Assembly (NCBI GenBank): GCA_964570325.1
Contig: CAZMXS010000025.1
Location: 1 to 54,563, forward strand
Length of the DNA stretch: 54,563 bases
Reading direction: 5' to 3'
Source of the DNA: CAZMXS01 sp964570325
GTDB lineage: Bacteria; Verrucomicrobiota; Kiritimatiellia; CAIQIC01; CAZMXS01
The notes under the pieces are model-generated. The model saw nothing but the letters and a program-made list of their open reading frames with translations. It searched no databases and was not told the DNA's origin. Shown here one piece after another: positions 1-8,532 of the stretch (the stretch's first letter is position 1; each line of letters opens with the position of its first letter). The position numbers and the translations under genes are program-made.

Positions 1-11
1 CAAAACCAGAA

Positions 12-50
12 CAGTTCGCTCGCGCACCGCGCGAGGGAACTGCTCTTTTT
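12..50 (+). terminator. Rho-independent terminator of a gene left of the window
   Basis: A 14-bp stem (12-25 with 29-42, one G/G mismatch at 18/36) closes a three-base loop and is followed by CTCTTTTT. The T run lies on the plus strand, so it ends a plus-strand transcript that enters from outside the window. Confidence 0.8.
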
Positions 51-297
51 AGGTTAATTATGCATCGCCCATTCACCAAAGCAGCTTAAGCGCCCAAGCA
101 CTTATGCGGATGGCATCCACCAAAATATCAACGCCCTAATGCGGATATGCGATTCCAGCATTTTTTAATGCTGGCGTGTTTGGTGTTTGCGTGGTGGCAG
201 TTTGCAAAAATACCCCGAACATGGGAAAAAGTTTATGGGCGCTTGGACATGGCCTTTGGCCTTTCCTTTTTGGAAAACAATGGAAGGCGGAACAATT
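51..297. other. Intergenic stretch, no gene seen
   Basis: AT-richer than its surroundings and without a convincing reading frame. It holds a perfect 8-bp inverted repeat with a TTTT loop (155-174), just beyond the 3' end of the minus-strand roadblock gene. This could be a weak terminator for that gene, but no strong T tract follows on the minus strand. Confidence 0.4.
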
Positions 298-795
298 TCA
301 AGAATCAGCGCCGCCGGGGGCGCTGCGCACGAACGGGGCGGCATTTTCGTCCAGCTCAATTTTCATGGCGGGGATCCGGCTGCCCACCCCGGGTTCGCCG
401 GAGATGCTGGTATGAAACTGCTCGAGCTGGTGACAGGCATTCCGCGTGTAGAGTTTGACCAGGCCGGGATTGGAATCGTTGCTGAACACGACCAGGATGA
501 TCAGATCGCCGGACGAGATGCCTTCCATGTAAATGCTGTTCTTGTCGCCTTGGTGCAGCAACGACTTGAACTTGGGTTCGCCCACGAGGCGCGCCATCTC
601 AACCGTCGCAAAAAACGAGCCGGAGGCGAGCGCGCCAATGTTCTCGGCATTCTGGAACTCGTTGACGGTCTTCTGCGCCACGATATTTCCGGCGCGATCG
701 CACAGGAATACGGAGTCGGCCTCGACCTGCACGAGGAGTTCCTCGATAATCGCGTCAATCCGCTTGCTTGCCTCTTCTGTCAGCGCGGAGAACAT
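298..795 (-). CDS. mglB: Roadblock/LC7 domain protein, MglB-like GTPase-activating partner
   Basis: A 165-residue protein carrying a single roadblock/LC7 fold over roughly residues 1-125. The family member MglB is the GTPase-activating partner of the small GTPase MglA and sets cell polarity in bacteria such as Myxococcus. Start chosen at the ATG at 795, one base after the TGA of the upstream MglA-like gene, which implies translational coupling; a longer frame would begin inside that gene. The hydrophobic strands with GDLIILVVF and the preceding YMEGISS segment are typical of the fold. The C-terminal tail past about residue 130 is less typical. Seen: order and fold signature. Inferred: GAP activity towards the neighbour. 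Confidence 0.8.
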   Translation of the reverse strand: MFSALTEEASKRIDAIIEELLVQVEADSVFLCDRAGNIVAQKTVNEFQNAENIGALASGSFFATVEMARLVGEPKFKSLLHQGDKNSIYMEGISSGDLIILVVFSNDSNPGLVKLYTRNACHQLEQFHTSISGEPGVGSRIPAMKIELDENAAPFVRSAPGGADS

Positions 796-796
796 T

Positions 797-1447
797 TCAA
801 GTCCCCTTGTGCGATACCGCAGCAATGTCCTCGGGCAACGCGGCGCCCTGGATCTTGTTCTTCTGGATAAAATGACTGATCACCATCTTGGAAATGAGAT
901 TCAGCGATTCGATCACGCCGAACCCGTTAACCGCCACAGCCTCGAAGTATGGAACGCGGGTGGCCTTCTGGTTAAGCATGAAATCCATGTAATGAACAGG
1001 CGCGATATTCTCCATGTCCCGCTTGTTGAACTGGAGCAAGTATGGGATGGATTCCAGTGAATCGCCCTGTTCACCAAGATTCTGCTCCAGGTTCTCGAAG
1101 CTGCGGGCGTTTTCCTCCATCCGCGACCATTGCGAGTCGGCCACAAAGACCACGCCATCCACGTTGCGCAGCACGAGCTTGCGGGTTTCATTATACATCA
1201 CCTGGCCCGGCACGGTGTAAATCTGGAACTTGGAGACAAAGCCCTTGATAATGTCGGATTTGAGAGGCAGGAAGTCAAAGAACAACGTGCGATCCTGCTT
1301 GGTGGAAAGCATCGTCAACTCGCCGCGGTACTGCTCGCCGACGGCCTTGTGAATCTGCTCGACGTTTGTCGTCTTGCCGCCGAGCGCGGTGCCGTAGTAG
1401 ACAATCTTGAACGATATCTCTTTCCGCGAGAAATTGATGAAGGACAT
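797..1447 (-). CDS. mglA: MglA-type small Ras-like GTPase
   Basis: A 216-residue prokaryotic small GTPase. The P-loop GTALGGKT is at residues 19-26, the switch segment DRTLFFDFLPL begins near 52, the G3 motif TVPGQ is at 78-82 and the G4 motif NKRD at 141-144. The lack of the usual DxxG Asp, replaced by TVPGQ, is normal for the MglA family. Such proteins act as a polarity or motility switch at the cytoplasmic membrane. The gene is followed immediately by its roadblock partner. It is divergent from another roadblock-containing gene at 1637. The C-terminal 20 residues extend beyond the GTPase core. Confidence 0.92.
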   Translation of the reverse strand: MSFINFSRKEISFKIVYYGTALGGKTTNVEQIHKAVGEQYRGELTMLSTKQDRTLFFDFLPLKSDIIKGFVSKFQIYTVPGQVMYNETRKLVLRNVDGVVFVADSQWSRMEENARSFENLEQNLGEQGDSLESIPYLLQFNKRDMENIAPVHYMDFMLNQKATRVPYFEAVAVNGFGVIESLNLISKMVISHFIQKNKIQGAALPEDIAAVSHKGT

Positions 1448-1586
1448 TTAATCGCGCTCCATCAGCCGGCGCGCCTAATTTGGCCGCCTTATACAATAGC
1501 GTATTGATACTCCCTTCCACCGCGGATGAAAAGCGGGAAGTGTTCGCGGGAACAAAAAAAATTGCTGGGAGTCATGGCGCAAACTG

Positions 1587-1622
1587 TTTACAAATAACTC
1601 GCTTTGCAATAGTCTCGCGGTT
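1587..1622 (+). promoter_or_regulatory. Possible sigma70-type promoter for the HhH-roadblock gene
   Basis: TTTACA at 1587-1592 and TAGTCT at 1110 spacing-equivalent position 1610-1615 are separated by 17 bases, putting the start of transcription near 1622, just before the GGAGGG ribosome site. The -10 match is weak. Confidence 0.3.
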
Positions 1623-1636
1623 CGGAGGGCATGTAA

Positions 1637-3412
1637 GTGACTTTATTCAGTTTCCTCTTCCGGAGCCACAAGATGCCGGAAAAGCCGCTGGCGCCCCCGG
1701 CGCCCGCCGCAACGCCTACCACTGGCGGCGGCGCCCCGGTCAAACCGGCCGCGCCCGCTCCGCCGCCCGAAGAGATGGACCTGGATGACATTGTCGCGGC
1801 CATCCGCCAGATTGACGAGGTGATTGACGACCCGGCGAACGCCACGCAGACCGGCATCCCCATGGTCCGACTGAACTCGCTCCACATGCCGATCAAAGAT
1901 ATGGTCCAGATCATGCCGGCGCTGTTCTCGGCCGACGCCGCCTCCGCGCAACCGGATGAAAAGGCGGAAATCCTGATCGAGGATCTTTATGCCCAGTTGG
2001 CGCGGGGGCGCGTGGAAACGCGCGTGAGCCTGTTCATGGCCGGGGTGCCCAGCAATTACCGCTCCCCCAGCGTCGAGGAAAACAGCAAACTCTCCGTTGC
2101 CCTGCCGCTGCCGCTGGTCGTCAGTTCCATCAACCCCAATGAGTTCAAATCACGCACGACCGCAACGGAGCGCAAACTCGATATCCGGCATCTGCCCAAT
2201 CTTTTCACCGCCACCTCAGAACCGCCGCCGAAGAAGCCGGCACAACCGATCGAAATTCCGCTCAAGGACGCCGCCGCGGCGCCCAAGGGTCCGCCGGTGT
2301 CTGCTCCGCAACCGATTGTCACACAGCCCGCGTCCAAGCCAATTGAGCCTCCGGCAGAAGCCTCAGCAAAACCAATCCCAACGCCTCCCCCGCCGGAACC
2401 GGCCGCGCCACTGGTTGAACCACCAGCCAAGCCCAAACTCAAATTAAAAACGGAACCGGTTGAAACAACCATCCCGTCGCCTGCGGCGGCTGTGGAACCA
2501 ACGACGGCCGCTCCGCCGGAACCGGCGCCGCTACCGCCTCCCCCACCCGCACCGGCCCCAACACCGGTTCAGGCTGAGAAAGTCGAGGTCAAACGCGCGC
2601 CCGTGGCGGAACCTTCGCCGGTTGCGCCACCGGCCCCCACTGTGGAAGCGCCTCCTGAACCACCGCCTGCAGCGGCCCCGATCGCGCCATCCGAACCGGT
2701 CGCCCCAACGCCGGTTGCAGTTGCCGCCGCCGCGCCGGAACCATCCGCGCCGCCAGCTCCGCCGTCCGGCGAGAAGTTCCCCGCCGCGGTCATCGGCGGT
2801 ATTGATCTGAACACGGCTTCAGCGGATGAGCTTACCCACCGCCTCAGCGGAATCGGACCACAAATGGCGCTCCGGATCGTTGAAGACCGGCAACAACACG
2901 GCCCATTTTACGATCTATACGATCTTGGCCGCGTACCGGGCGTAGGCAAGCGAGGGTTCGAGCGCATCACCGGCCTGCCCTGGCGCGAGGAACTTTATGG
3001 CCAGGTGGGCACCGTCACCGCCGTGCTGGGGCTCTGGGAAGGGAAAATTCCGGACTTCAAGGGAATCGCAGAGCGTTTCAAGCAGCTTCCGGACTTCGAC
3101 GGATGCGTGATCATCCACCGGGACGGCAATGTGCTGGCTTCAAGCTGGGAACTCGACCCGGAACGACCGATTGAAACCGTCGCCCCACAAGTGACCAAGC
3201 GGGTGATCCACTACATGAAGAGTGTCTGCGCGGATGAAACGCTCAGCGTGACCGTTTCCACCGATAAGCGGGCCTTTACCTTTGTGCAATGCGAAGATAT
3301 CTGTTTCGTGGCGGTCCACAAACTCAAAGGATTCAGCCGCAAGAGCGTCCAGGTCGCCAATGGGGTCGGCCACACCATCGGCCGGCGCTGCAGTAAAATT
3401 CTCAAAGGCTGA
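1637..3412 (+). CDS. Pro-rich protein with helix-hairpin-helix and C-terminal roadblock module
   Basis: A 591-residue, probably cytoplasmic protein. The start is GTG at 1637 with GGAGGG at 1624-1629. Residues about 55-200 form a conserved-looking acidic region. Residues about 205-385 are an extremely Pro/Ala-rich linker. Residues about 390-450 are a ComEA-like helix-hairpin-helix pair (LNTASADEL, then RVPGVGKRGFERI). From about 456 to the end lies a second roadblock/LC7-like domain. The gene is divergent from mglAB, with about 190 bp between them. A roadblock domain tethered by a long linker suggests an adaptor for the MglA-type switch. The helix-hairpin-helix could bind DNA or act only as a protein fold. 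Function is inferred; the combination is unusual. Confidence 0.8.
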   Translation: MTLFSFLFRSHKMPEKPLAPPAPAATPTTGGGAPVKPAAPAPPPEEMDLDDIVAAIRQIDEVIDDPANATQTGIPMVRLNSLHMPIKDMVQIMPALFSADAASAQPDEKAEILIEDLYAQLARGRVETRVSLFMAGVPSNYRSPSVEENSKLSVALPLPLVVSSINPNEFKSRTTATERKLDIRHLPNLFTATSEPPPKKPAQPIEIPLKDAAAAPKGPPVSAPQPIVTQPASKPIEPPAEASAKPIPTPPPPEPAAPLVEPPAKPKLKLKTEPVETTIPSPAAAVEPTTAAPPEPAPLPPPPPAPAPTPVQAEKVEVKRAPVAEPSPVAPPAPTVEAPPEPPPAAAPIAPSEPVAPTPVAVAAAAPEPSAPPAPPSGEKFPAAVIGGIDLNTASADELTHRLSGIGPQMALRIVEDRQQHGPFYDLYDLGRVPGVGKRGFERITGLPWREELYGQVGTVTAVLGLWEGKIPDFKGIAERFKQLPDFDGCVIIHRDGNVLASSWELDPERPIETVAPQVTKRVIHYMKSVCADETLSVTVSTDKRAFTFVQCEDICFVAVHKLKGFSRKSVQVANGVGHTIGRRCSKILKG

Positions 3413-3443
3413 ATCAAGCGCGCCGTTTGAAACGCAGACGGCT

Positions 3444-5060
3444 TCAGCCTTTTTCTTCGTCAATCAGCCGGTGGGCTTCCATCAACAGCGCAATGGTGCC
3501 TTCGTGTACGGTACGTTCGATGTCCGGTTTTTTTCCGCGACTGAAAGCAAAATGCCCGCTGCGACAGCGCATGATCTGATAAACCGCATCCACCCCACGT
3601 TTGTCATTGCTGGTCGCATCCACAATCTCGCCATCCACGAATGTGATAGACCCTGAATTGAGAACGATGTCGCATTTCACATTCAGCACGCCCGATTCGC
3701 GATCGGAATTGAGGAACTGGGCAACTGACCCCAGGGAGACATTGCCCAGCGAACCGGAAAAAGCCGTCTCGGTTTTGGGTTTGGATGGCATTTTGATTGT
3801 GTGATGCTCTTCGGCATCCGTGTGATGCACCGGGGGCATATCCAACGGCGGCGGCGGAACCGCCGGTTCCACAAGTTCCGGGGCCGCAATCGGCTCCGCG
3901 GCCACCGGTTCCACGGCCGCCGCCGGCGCTTCGGGTTTGGCCACCGTCCGGGCTTTCAGTTGCATCTTGCGCGCCACGGACACCGCGCCGGCACTCAAAA
4001 CGAACAAGCCCATCAATCCCGCCACGGAATAGCTGATCAGTTTTACCCAATCAGTTCGCTTCGCCCTGGCCGGCGGGGTCGCGGAAGGCGGCGACCCCAT
4101 AGTCGCCGCGGTTGTCCCGGTGGATGCCGCGCTCGCATCCGGTTTTTTGCCCGCAACCGGTTTAGGCGACGGTTTGGCGGCGGGGGCTTGATTGGTGGCA
4201 GCGAGCATCGGCTTTTTTGGCGGGGGCTTGTTAGTTGCCGCCGGCGGCGCGGGTTTGGCGCCGGGTTTCGGCTTGACTGGCGGGCTTGGCTTGGCGGGCG
4301 CCGGTTCCGGAGTTGGCTCGGGCGCAACCGCCCGGGCCGGGGCCTTGCCCTGCGCTTGTCCTTGTCCCTGTCCGCCGGAAAAAAGACTGCTGATCCGGAA
4401 AATTACACCCCCACCCCCGCTCTCGCCCGATTCTCCATCCTGGGACTCGGCCGCCGTATTTTCGCCATAGATATAGTAAATTTTACCGCCCTTCTCAAGG
4501 GTGCCCACCACATTGCTGTTGTATGCCTCGGGACTGTTCAGATTGACCACAACCGGCCCCGCAGGCTTGGGCGGCGGTGGCGGCGGAAATTCAACATACT
4601 CGATCTCGTCACTGCGCTTGGAGATGGCCACTTCCGCGCGTCGGCCGAGGCGCTCGACCATGACAATGTATTCGCGCTCGGTTTCGCGGACAACCGGCAG
4701 TTCGTCGCCGAACCGCAGGTATAATTTGCCGTTGCATGCGGCCGTGGGAAAGGCGAAGAACATGTCGTTCTCACGGCTGACCCAGGCGGACTTGCCCGCA
4801 TGGCCGGCCAACGGGAACGCCGCCAATCGCTGCCGCCCCTCGCGATCCCGCACCAGGGCGATGAAATAATGATCGTTCTGCTGAAAAAGCGGAAGGCGCG
4901 ACCCCGTCTCAAAGACCAAGGAAAGTTTGGGAATCAGGACCGCAAAATCATCCCCAATGACCCGGACAAAACCGCGTTTTTTGGGTATTTCCGGTTTTGT
5001 TTCCACCGCCAGGGCTGGAACCGCAAACGCCCAGGCCAGCGCCAGCCAACCTAACGCCAT
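3444..5060 (-). CDS. Secreted/membrane-anchored protein with C-terminal DUF4388
   Basis: A 538-residue protein when started at the ATG at 5060. This start has GAGGTGG seven bases upstream and yields a clean signal peptide (MALGWLALAWAFAVPALA). A longer frame back to 5135 has no good ribosome site. Residues about 20-200 are a beta-rich extracytoplasmic region, about 230-330 a Pro/Lys/Ala linker, and about 336-360 one transmembrane segment. A DUF4388 (PATAN-like) domain at about 430-535 would then lie in the cytoplasm. DUF4388 proteins occur with two-component and Mgl-type signalling genes. The neighbourhood suggests a transmembrane link between envelope and polarity machinery. It is convergent with the roadblock gene, 31 bases apart. 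Confidence 0.75.
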   Translation of the reverse strand: MALGWLALAWAFAVPALAVETKPEIPKKRGFVRVIGDDFAVLIPKLSLVFETGSRLPLFQQNDHYFIALVRDREGRQRLAAFPLAGHAGKSAWVSRENDMFFAFPTAACNGKLYLRFGDELPVVRETEREYIVMVERLGRRAEVAISKRSDEIEYVEFPPPPPPKPAGPVVVNLNSPEAYNSNVVGTLEKGGKIYYIYGENTAAESQDGESGESGGGGVIFRISSLFSGGQGQGQAQGKAPARAVAPEPTPEPAPAKPSPPVKPKPGAKPAPPAATNKPPPKKPMLAATNQAPAAKPSPKPVAGKKPDASAASTGTTAATMGSPPSATPPARAKRTDWVKLISYSVAGLMGLFVLSAGAVSVARKMQLKARTVAKPEAPAAAVEPVAAEPIAAPELVEPAVPPPPLDMPPVHHTDAEEHHTIKMPSKPKTETAFSGSLGNVSLGSVAQFLNSDRESGVLNVKCDIVLNSGSITFVDGEIVDATSNDKRGVDAVYQIMRCRSGHFAFSRGKKPDIERTVHEGTIALLMEAHRLIDEEKG

Positions 5061-5355
5061 GCAGCAGCCACCTCGCGGCCATCCAAACCATATGCGCCAC
5101 CCGACCCAGCGTTTTGCCTGGTTGACTGACCTCATATCATCATTCTAGCCCCCGCCGATGAAACCTCAAGCGGATTGCACAATCATCCAAGCAGCGCATC
5201 AGCGCGCGAATATCAATCGGACGTTCCGAACCGAATCAAGTCTACTGAAAATGGCTGCCTAGCCACCTTATGCCGTGGAGATGCGCATAATTGGATTCAT
5301 GCGCGAGTATTCATGGCTTGTGTTTTGGCTGGGAATATGCACATTGAATACGACC

Positions 5356-6342
5356 ATGACCGACCGCGTGCTGGCTGTTGATTTCGACGATCCGGAAGAA
5401 GCGAACGCTATTATCCGACTGGCCGACGCGGACGCGCTCCAGATCGAACCCGGCCGATTGCGCGGCCAGAGCCTGCACATCAACCTCGACATCACCCGCT
5501 TGCACTATGTTCAGCATTCGCTGGCTTGCGTAATCCGCGTGTTGGGCGGCCCCAAATTGGTCACTTTCTTCCTGCCGCTGAACGGCGCCGGCGCAAGCCG
5601 CTGCAACGGCTGTCGTCTGGATGACCGCGCGGTGGTGATCAACCGTCCGGGGGGGCGGCTGTATTTGCGCATGGGCGCGGGCGTCGAATGGGCGGGGTTT
5701 GGCCTGCGCGAAGAGCAATTGGTGGGAATGCTGGCGCAATGGACGGGCGCAGACCCGCCGGACCTGGCCGATGCCAGTCGGATCATCATTCTTCCGCCGG
5801 CCATTCACAGCGCATTCCGGCAGATCCTGCTGGGCATCATCCGGGTGGCCCGAAACGAGCCTGAGATTTTACAAAGCGAGGCGACCCTGGCGCGCCTGAC
5901 CCGCTCTCTGCTGCGCGGCACCTCTTCGGCCATTTCGGCCGGCTGGAGCAACACTCCTTATGAATCGGCGCAGATCAAACGCGATCACCAGGCGATCCTG
6001 CGCCGCGTTGACGATTACCTGCGGCAGCGGCTTGGGCAACCGGTGTATGTGCCCGATCTCTGCCGCGACATGGAGATCAGCGTTCGCACTTTGGAATACA
6101 TATTTCGCGAATGTTTCGACCTGACGCTGATACGCTATTTGAAACTCAGACGGCTGCATGCCGTCCGTCACGCGCTGCGCCATAACCATCGCGCCGCCGG
6201 CCTGACCATTCGTCAGACCGCCCGGGAATGGGGGTTTCATGACCTCGGCCGCTTCGCCGTGGAATATAAAGCGCTCTATGGCGAGTCGCCATCCGACACG
6301 CTGCGGAACCAGCGCGGTCCCCGGGCCCGCCCGGCGGCTTGA
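5356..6342 (+). CDS. AraC-family transcriptional regulator
   Basis: A cytoplasmic DNA-binding protein of about 328 residues. The C-terminal 100 residues (from about 228) hold the two helix-turn-helix motifs of the AraC/XylS family: RTLEYIFRECFDLTLIRYLK, then the second motif around TIRQTAREWGFHDLGRFAVE and the closing YKALYGESPSDTLR. The N-terminal region is a cupin-like sensing domain without recognisable ligand residues. The frame is open back to a GTG at 5275, but the extra residues look like spurious hydrophobic sequence, so I prefer ATG 5356; no start has a clear ribosome site. The target is unknown. It is divergent from the DUF4388 gene and convergent with the lipoprotein gene. Confidence 0.85.
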   Translation: MTDRVLAVDFDDPEEANAIIRLADADALQIEPGRLRGQSLHINLDITRLHYVQHSLACVIRVLGGPKLVTFFLPLNGAGASRCNGCRLDDRAVVINRPGGRLYLRMGAGVEWAGFGLREEQLVGMLAQWTGADPPDLADASRIIILPPAIHSAFRQILLGIIRVARNEPEILQSEATLARLTRSLLRGTSSAISAGWSNTPYESAQIKRDHQAILRRVDDYLRQRLGQPVYVPDLCRDMEISVRTLEYIFRECFDLTLIRYLKLRRLHAVRHALRHNHRAAGLTIRQTAREWGFHDLGRFAVEYKALYGESPSDTLRNQRGPRARPAA

Positions 6343-6359
6343 GCACCGCCAACCCCCGC

Positions 6360-6395
6360 TGATTTCTGACGGCCGCCGGCGCGCCGGGTTTTTGT
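6360..6395 (+). terminator. Possible terminator after the AraC-type gene
   Basis: The GC-rich self-complementary block CCGGCGCGCCGG is followed by GTTTTTG shortly after the AraC-type stop codon. The loop geometry is tight, so this is only a weak call. Confidence 0.35.
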
Positions 6396-6428
6396 GGCCC
6401 ATCCGGAGCCGGATGTCATGGATGGCGA

Positions 6429-7025
6429 TTACAGCACGCCATCTTTCCGCATCCCCTGTATAATCGCCTTGGCGAAACCCGCAATCTCGCGGTTGGTGTC
6501 GTGCGGATCAACTGTCTCCGTGATCGCGCCCCAGACGAGTTCCTGTGTCTTGACATCGAAGAGCTTGGTCTCCACAACCACAATGTCAAATTGGTAGGCC
6601 ATCGGCGGGACATAGTAACCGTCATCCCAAGACCAGGCCCAGTAATCTCCCGGCGCCGCATAGCCCGGCACAAATTCCGTCTGCTTGTCCACCCGATCGA
6701 GCCGGATCAAGAGCAATGCCTCGGCGCCCGACTGCTGCAGAGCCTGTTGAAACTGTTCCTTGGTGGGATTGTTGTTGTTCGGCAAATAATTGTAACTACT
6801 CAAGCCGGTCACGCCGATGGCCGCCATCTGCCGCACGAAAGCATCCTCCACGGAACGCATGGTTACATCCTGCTTGAACACCGCCGCCACCAGCACCTTC
6901 TTAAAAGCCGGCCCCGTGAAACCGGGCTTTTCCCAACGATTGATGATGCGGGTTGAAGCGCAGGCGGCCAACAACGCGATGCTCAACGCGGCCAAGGTGA
7001 TCCGGACCACGGAACGAGTTTGCAT
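6429..7025 (-). CDS. Putative lipoprotein, DUF4136-like
   Basis: A 198-residue protein with a lipoprotein signal peptide ending in the lipobox LLAAC (lipidated Cys at residue 22), so it is probably anchored in the periplasm or outer membrane. The start at 7025 is fixed by AGGAG about seven bases upstream; the longer frame to 7082 lacks one. The mature part has an alternating strand-helix pattern (KKVLVAAVFKQDVTMRSVEDAF, then AEALLLIRL and VVVETKLFDVKTQELVWGA). That pattern resembles DUF4136 and related lipoproteins that bind nothing known. Function unknown. Monocistronic by context: convergent with the AraC-type gene and divergent from the large operon. Confidence 0.75.
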   Translation of the reverse strand: MQTRSVVRITLAALSIALLAACASTRIINRWEKPGFTGPAFKKVLVAAVFKQDVTMRSVEDAFVRQMAAIGVTGLSSYNYLPNNNNPTKEQFQQALQQSGAEALLLIRLDRVDKQTEFVPGYAAPGDYWAWSWDDGYYVPPMAYQFDIVVVETKLFDVKTQELVWGAITETVDPHDTNREIAGFAKAIIQGMRKDGVL

Positions 7026-7129
7026 AAGAAAACTCCTTTCTATATACGGAACAAGAGTAGCAGGAGTCTGGCAACAGGGCAACCTACTCGGCGCAATTCA
7101 CAATCCACCAATCCGGCCGCATGGCGCCC

Positions 7130-7159
7130 TTTTCATCCCATGCGCCAACCTGTTATATT
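7130..7159 (+). promoter_or_regulatory. Promoter of the 7168-20502 operon, possibly leaderless
   Basis: An extended -10 (TGTTATATT: TG at 7151-7152, TATATT at 7154-7159) lies 8 bases before the ATG at 7168, with a weak -35 (TTTTCA, 7130-7135). Transcription would start at or next to the start codon. No ribosome binding site is present. Confidence 0.5.
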
Positions 7160-7167
7160 TTGCGCCC

Positions 7168-8043
7168 ATGCAACTTTGGATCTGGCGCAACATTCGCGTC
7201 GAACTCCCGGAAGACTGGGAGCTGCTCCAGTATTCCCGTAATCCGGTAAATGGCCATTGCGATTTCGCGGATCGGCGCCAGTTCCGCTTCGAGCTGAGCT
7301 GGCGGGCGATCGCGGGCGCGCCCGACTTCGAGCGGATGCTGGCCGATTACCGCGCGGAACTTGAGCGCAACGATCTGCTGCATGATATCCGGCTGCTAAA
7401 GATCGGCGGCTGGCCCGGACTGGCGGGACGGCGCGACGGCCGGGAATCATCGCGGTTCGGCGCTTATTTCGATCCGCCGGGCCATTTGGTCGAGCTGGTC
7501 TTTCTCTGGCCAGGCGCCCGCGATAAGCGCTTGGAAAGCGATGTGCTTGCCGCCTGCCGTCCCGAGCCGCCGGGCGCCGACGGACGACGGCGCTGGAAAG
7601 CGTTCGGCATGGACTGGCTGGCGCCGAACGACAGCGAACTCACCGCCTGCGCCGTTGAGCCGGCGCGCGTCAGTTTGACCTTCACGGGCGAAAGGAAACC
7701 GGAGCGGTTGACCGTGCAGCGCATTGGCCTGCTCCGTCAATGGCTCAAGCAACCGCCGGCCGAATGGTTCCGGCGACAGATTCCCGACCGGGTGCGCCAA
7801 TTACGCCTGGCGGAAACCCGGCGGGCGGGCCATGTCGTCCACCTGGCGGAAGGCTGGTTTGTTCCCCAAAGCGTGCTCCAACGCCGCGGCCACTACGCCG
7901 GTGCAGCCTGGATCTGCCCCGGCGATCAACGGGTGTATCGGATCGAACAGATCAGTCACCGGCAGGCGACGCCCCGCCCGGCCGTCGAAGCACTCCCCGG
8001 CGGGGTACTCACGTGCTGTCGCGCACTGGGAGCCCTGGCGTGA
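7168..8043 (+). CDS. Conserved-looking protein of unknown function, first gene of the transporter operon
   Basis: A 291-residue soluble protein rich in Arg, Trp and Leu, without signal peptide, membrane segment or motif that I recognise. The start ATG 7168 follows an extended -10 element by only 8 bases and has no Shine-Dalgarno sequence, so the mRNA may be leaderless. Its stop TGA (8041-8043) overlaps the GTG start of the PqqD-like gene (GTGA), which implies coupled translation and possibly joint function of the two proteins. Residue composition and length do not match a known enzyme class. I cannot assign a role. The frame is open upstream to 6817, but that part overlaps the divergent lipoprotein gene and is not coding. 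Confidence 0.7.
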   Translation: MQLWIWRNIRVELPEDWELLQYSRNPVNGHCDFADRRQFRFELSWRAIAGAPDFERMLADYRAELERNDLLHDIRLLKIGGWPGLAGRRDGRESSRFGAYFDPPGHLVELVFLWPGARDKRLESDVLAACRPEPPGADGRRRWKAFGMDWLAPNDSELTACAVEPARVSLTFTGERKPERLTVQRIGLLRQWLKQPPAEWFRRQIPDRVRQLRLAETRRAGHVVHLAEGWFVPQSVLQRRGHYAGAAWICPGDQRVYRIEQISHRQATPRPAVEALPGGVLTCCRALGALA

Positions 8044-8507
8044 ACAAAGGACGCGCAATCCGCCGGCCGGGCGGCCACCCGATTGCCGCAGAGGAGAATA
8101 CCGCGCGAATCATCCGGGGCGTGGGGCGGCAATCCATCAGCCTGTCCGCGCATCCGGGATCATGGGCAAAAATGATGGCGGCCGTGCCGGTGCGCAACAG
8201 CGCCGCGCAGGTCGAGACTGAAACAGACCCGCCCGGCGTAAAGCTCAACATCCCGACAAGAAAGCCCCGATATTTTTCCATTCCCCCCATCTCATGGGTT
8301 GTGCATCCAAAAAAATTCCGTATTATCTACCTCGATGAGATGGGGAGCGCCGTCTGGTCGCTATGCGATGGAACTCGTACCATCGAGCAAATTGTGGATG
8401 CCTTGGCCCGGGAGCATGGGTTGACCTTCCACGAGAGCCGGGTGGCGGTAACCCAGTACATCAAGTCGTTGATTCAGCGCGGAGCGCTGGCCGTGGCGCT
8501 GGAGTGA
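8040..8507 (+). CDS. PqqD-like protein (RRE fold)
   Basis: A 155-residue protein if begun at the GTG at 8040 that overlaps the previous stop codon; ATG 8172 or 8175 would give about 110 residues. Residues about 77-150 form a PqqD-like winged domain: a first strand pair (YFSIPP, then WVVHPKKFRIIYLDEMGSAV), then WSLCDGTRTIEQIVDALA and a C-terminal helix with the YIKSLIQRGALAVAL ending. PqqD domains bind leader peptides of RiPP precursors in PQQ and related pathways. Stand-alone PqqD proteins also occur with transporter genes. No PqqA, PqqC or PqqE homologue is in the window, so PQQ synthesis is not supported. The N-terminal 75 residues look unstructured. Confidence 0.75.
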   Translation: MNKGRAIRRPGGHPIAAEENTARIIRGVGRQSISLSAHPGSWAKMMAAVPVRNSAAQVETETDPPGVKLNIPTRKPRYFSIPPISWVVHPKKFRIIYLDEMGSAVWSLCDGTRTIEQIVDALAREHGLTFHESRVAVTQYIKSLIQRGALAVALE

Positions 8508-8532
8508 GCCGGCGCCGCCTGTAATAAGGGAC

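Noticed and set aside
3421..3460. Terminator between the roadblock and DUF4388 genes
   Set aside because: Only a weak 5-bp stem could be drawn before the T run at 3451-3455; not convincing enough to list.
8040..8507. PQQ biosynthesis locus
   Set aside because: Only a PqqD-like gene is present; no PqqA peptide, PqqC or radical-SAM PqqE in the neighbourhood.
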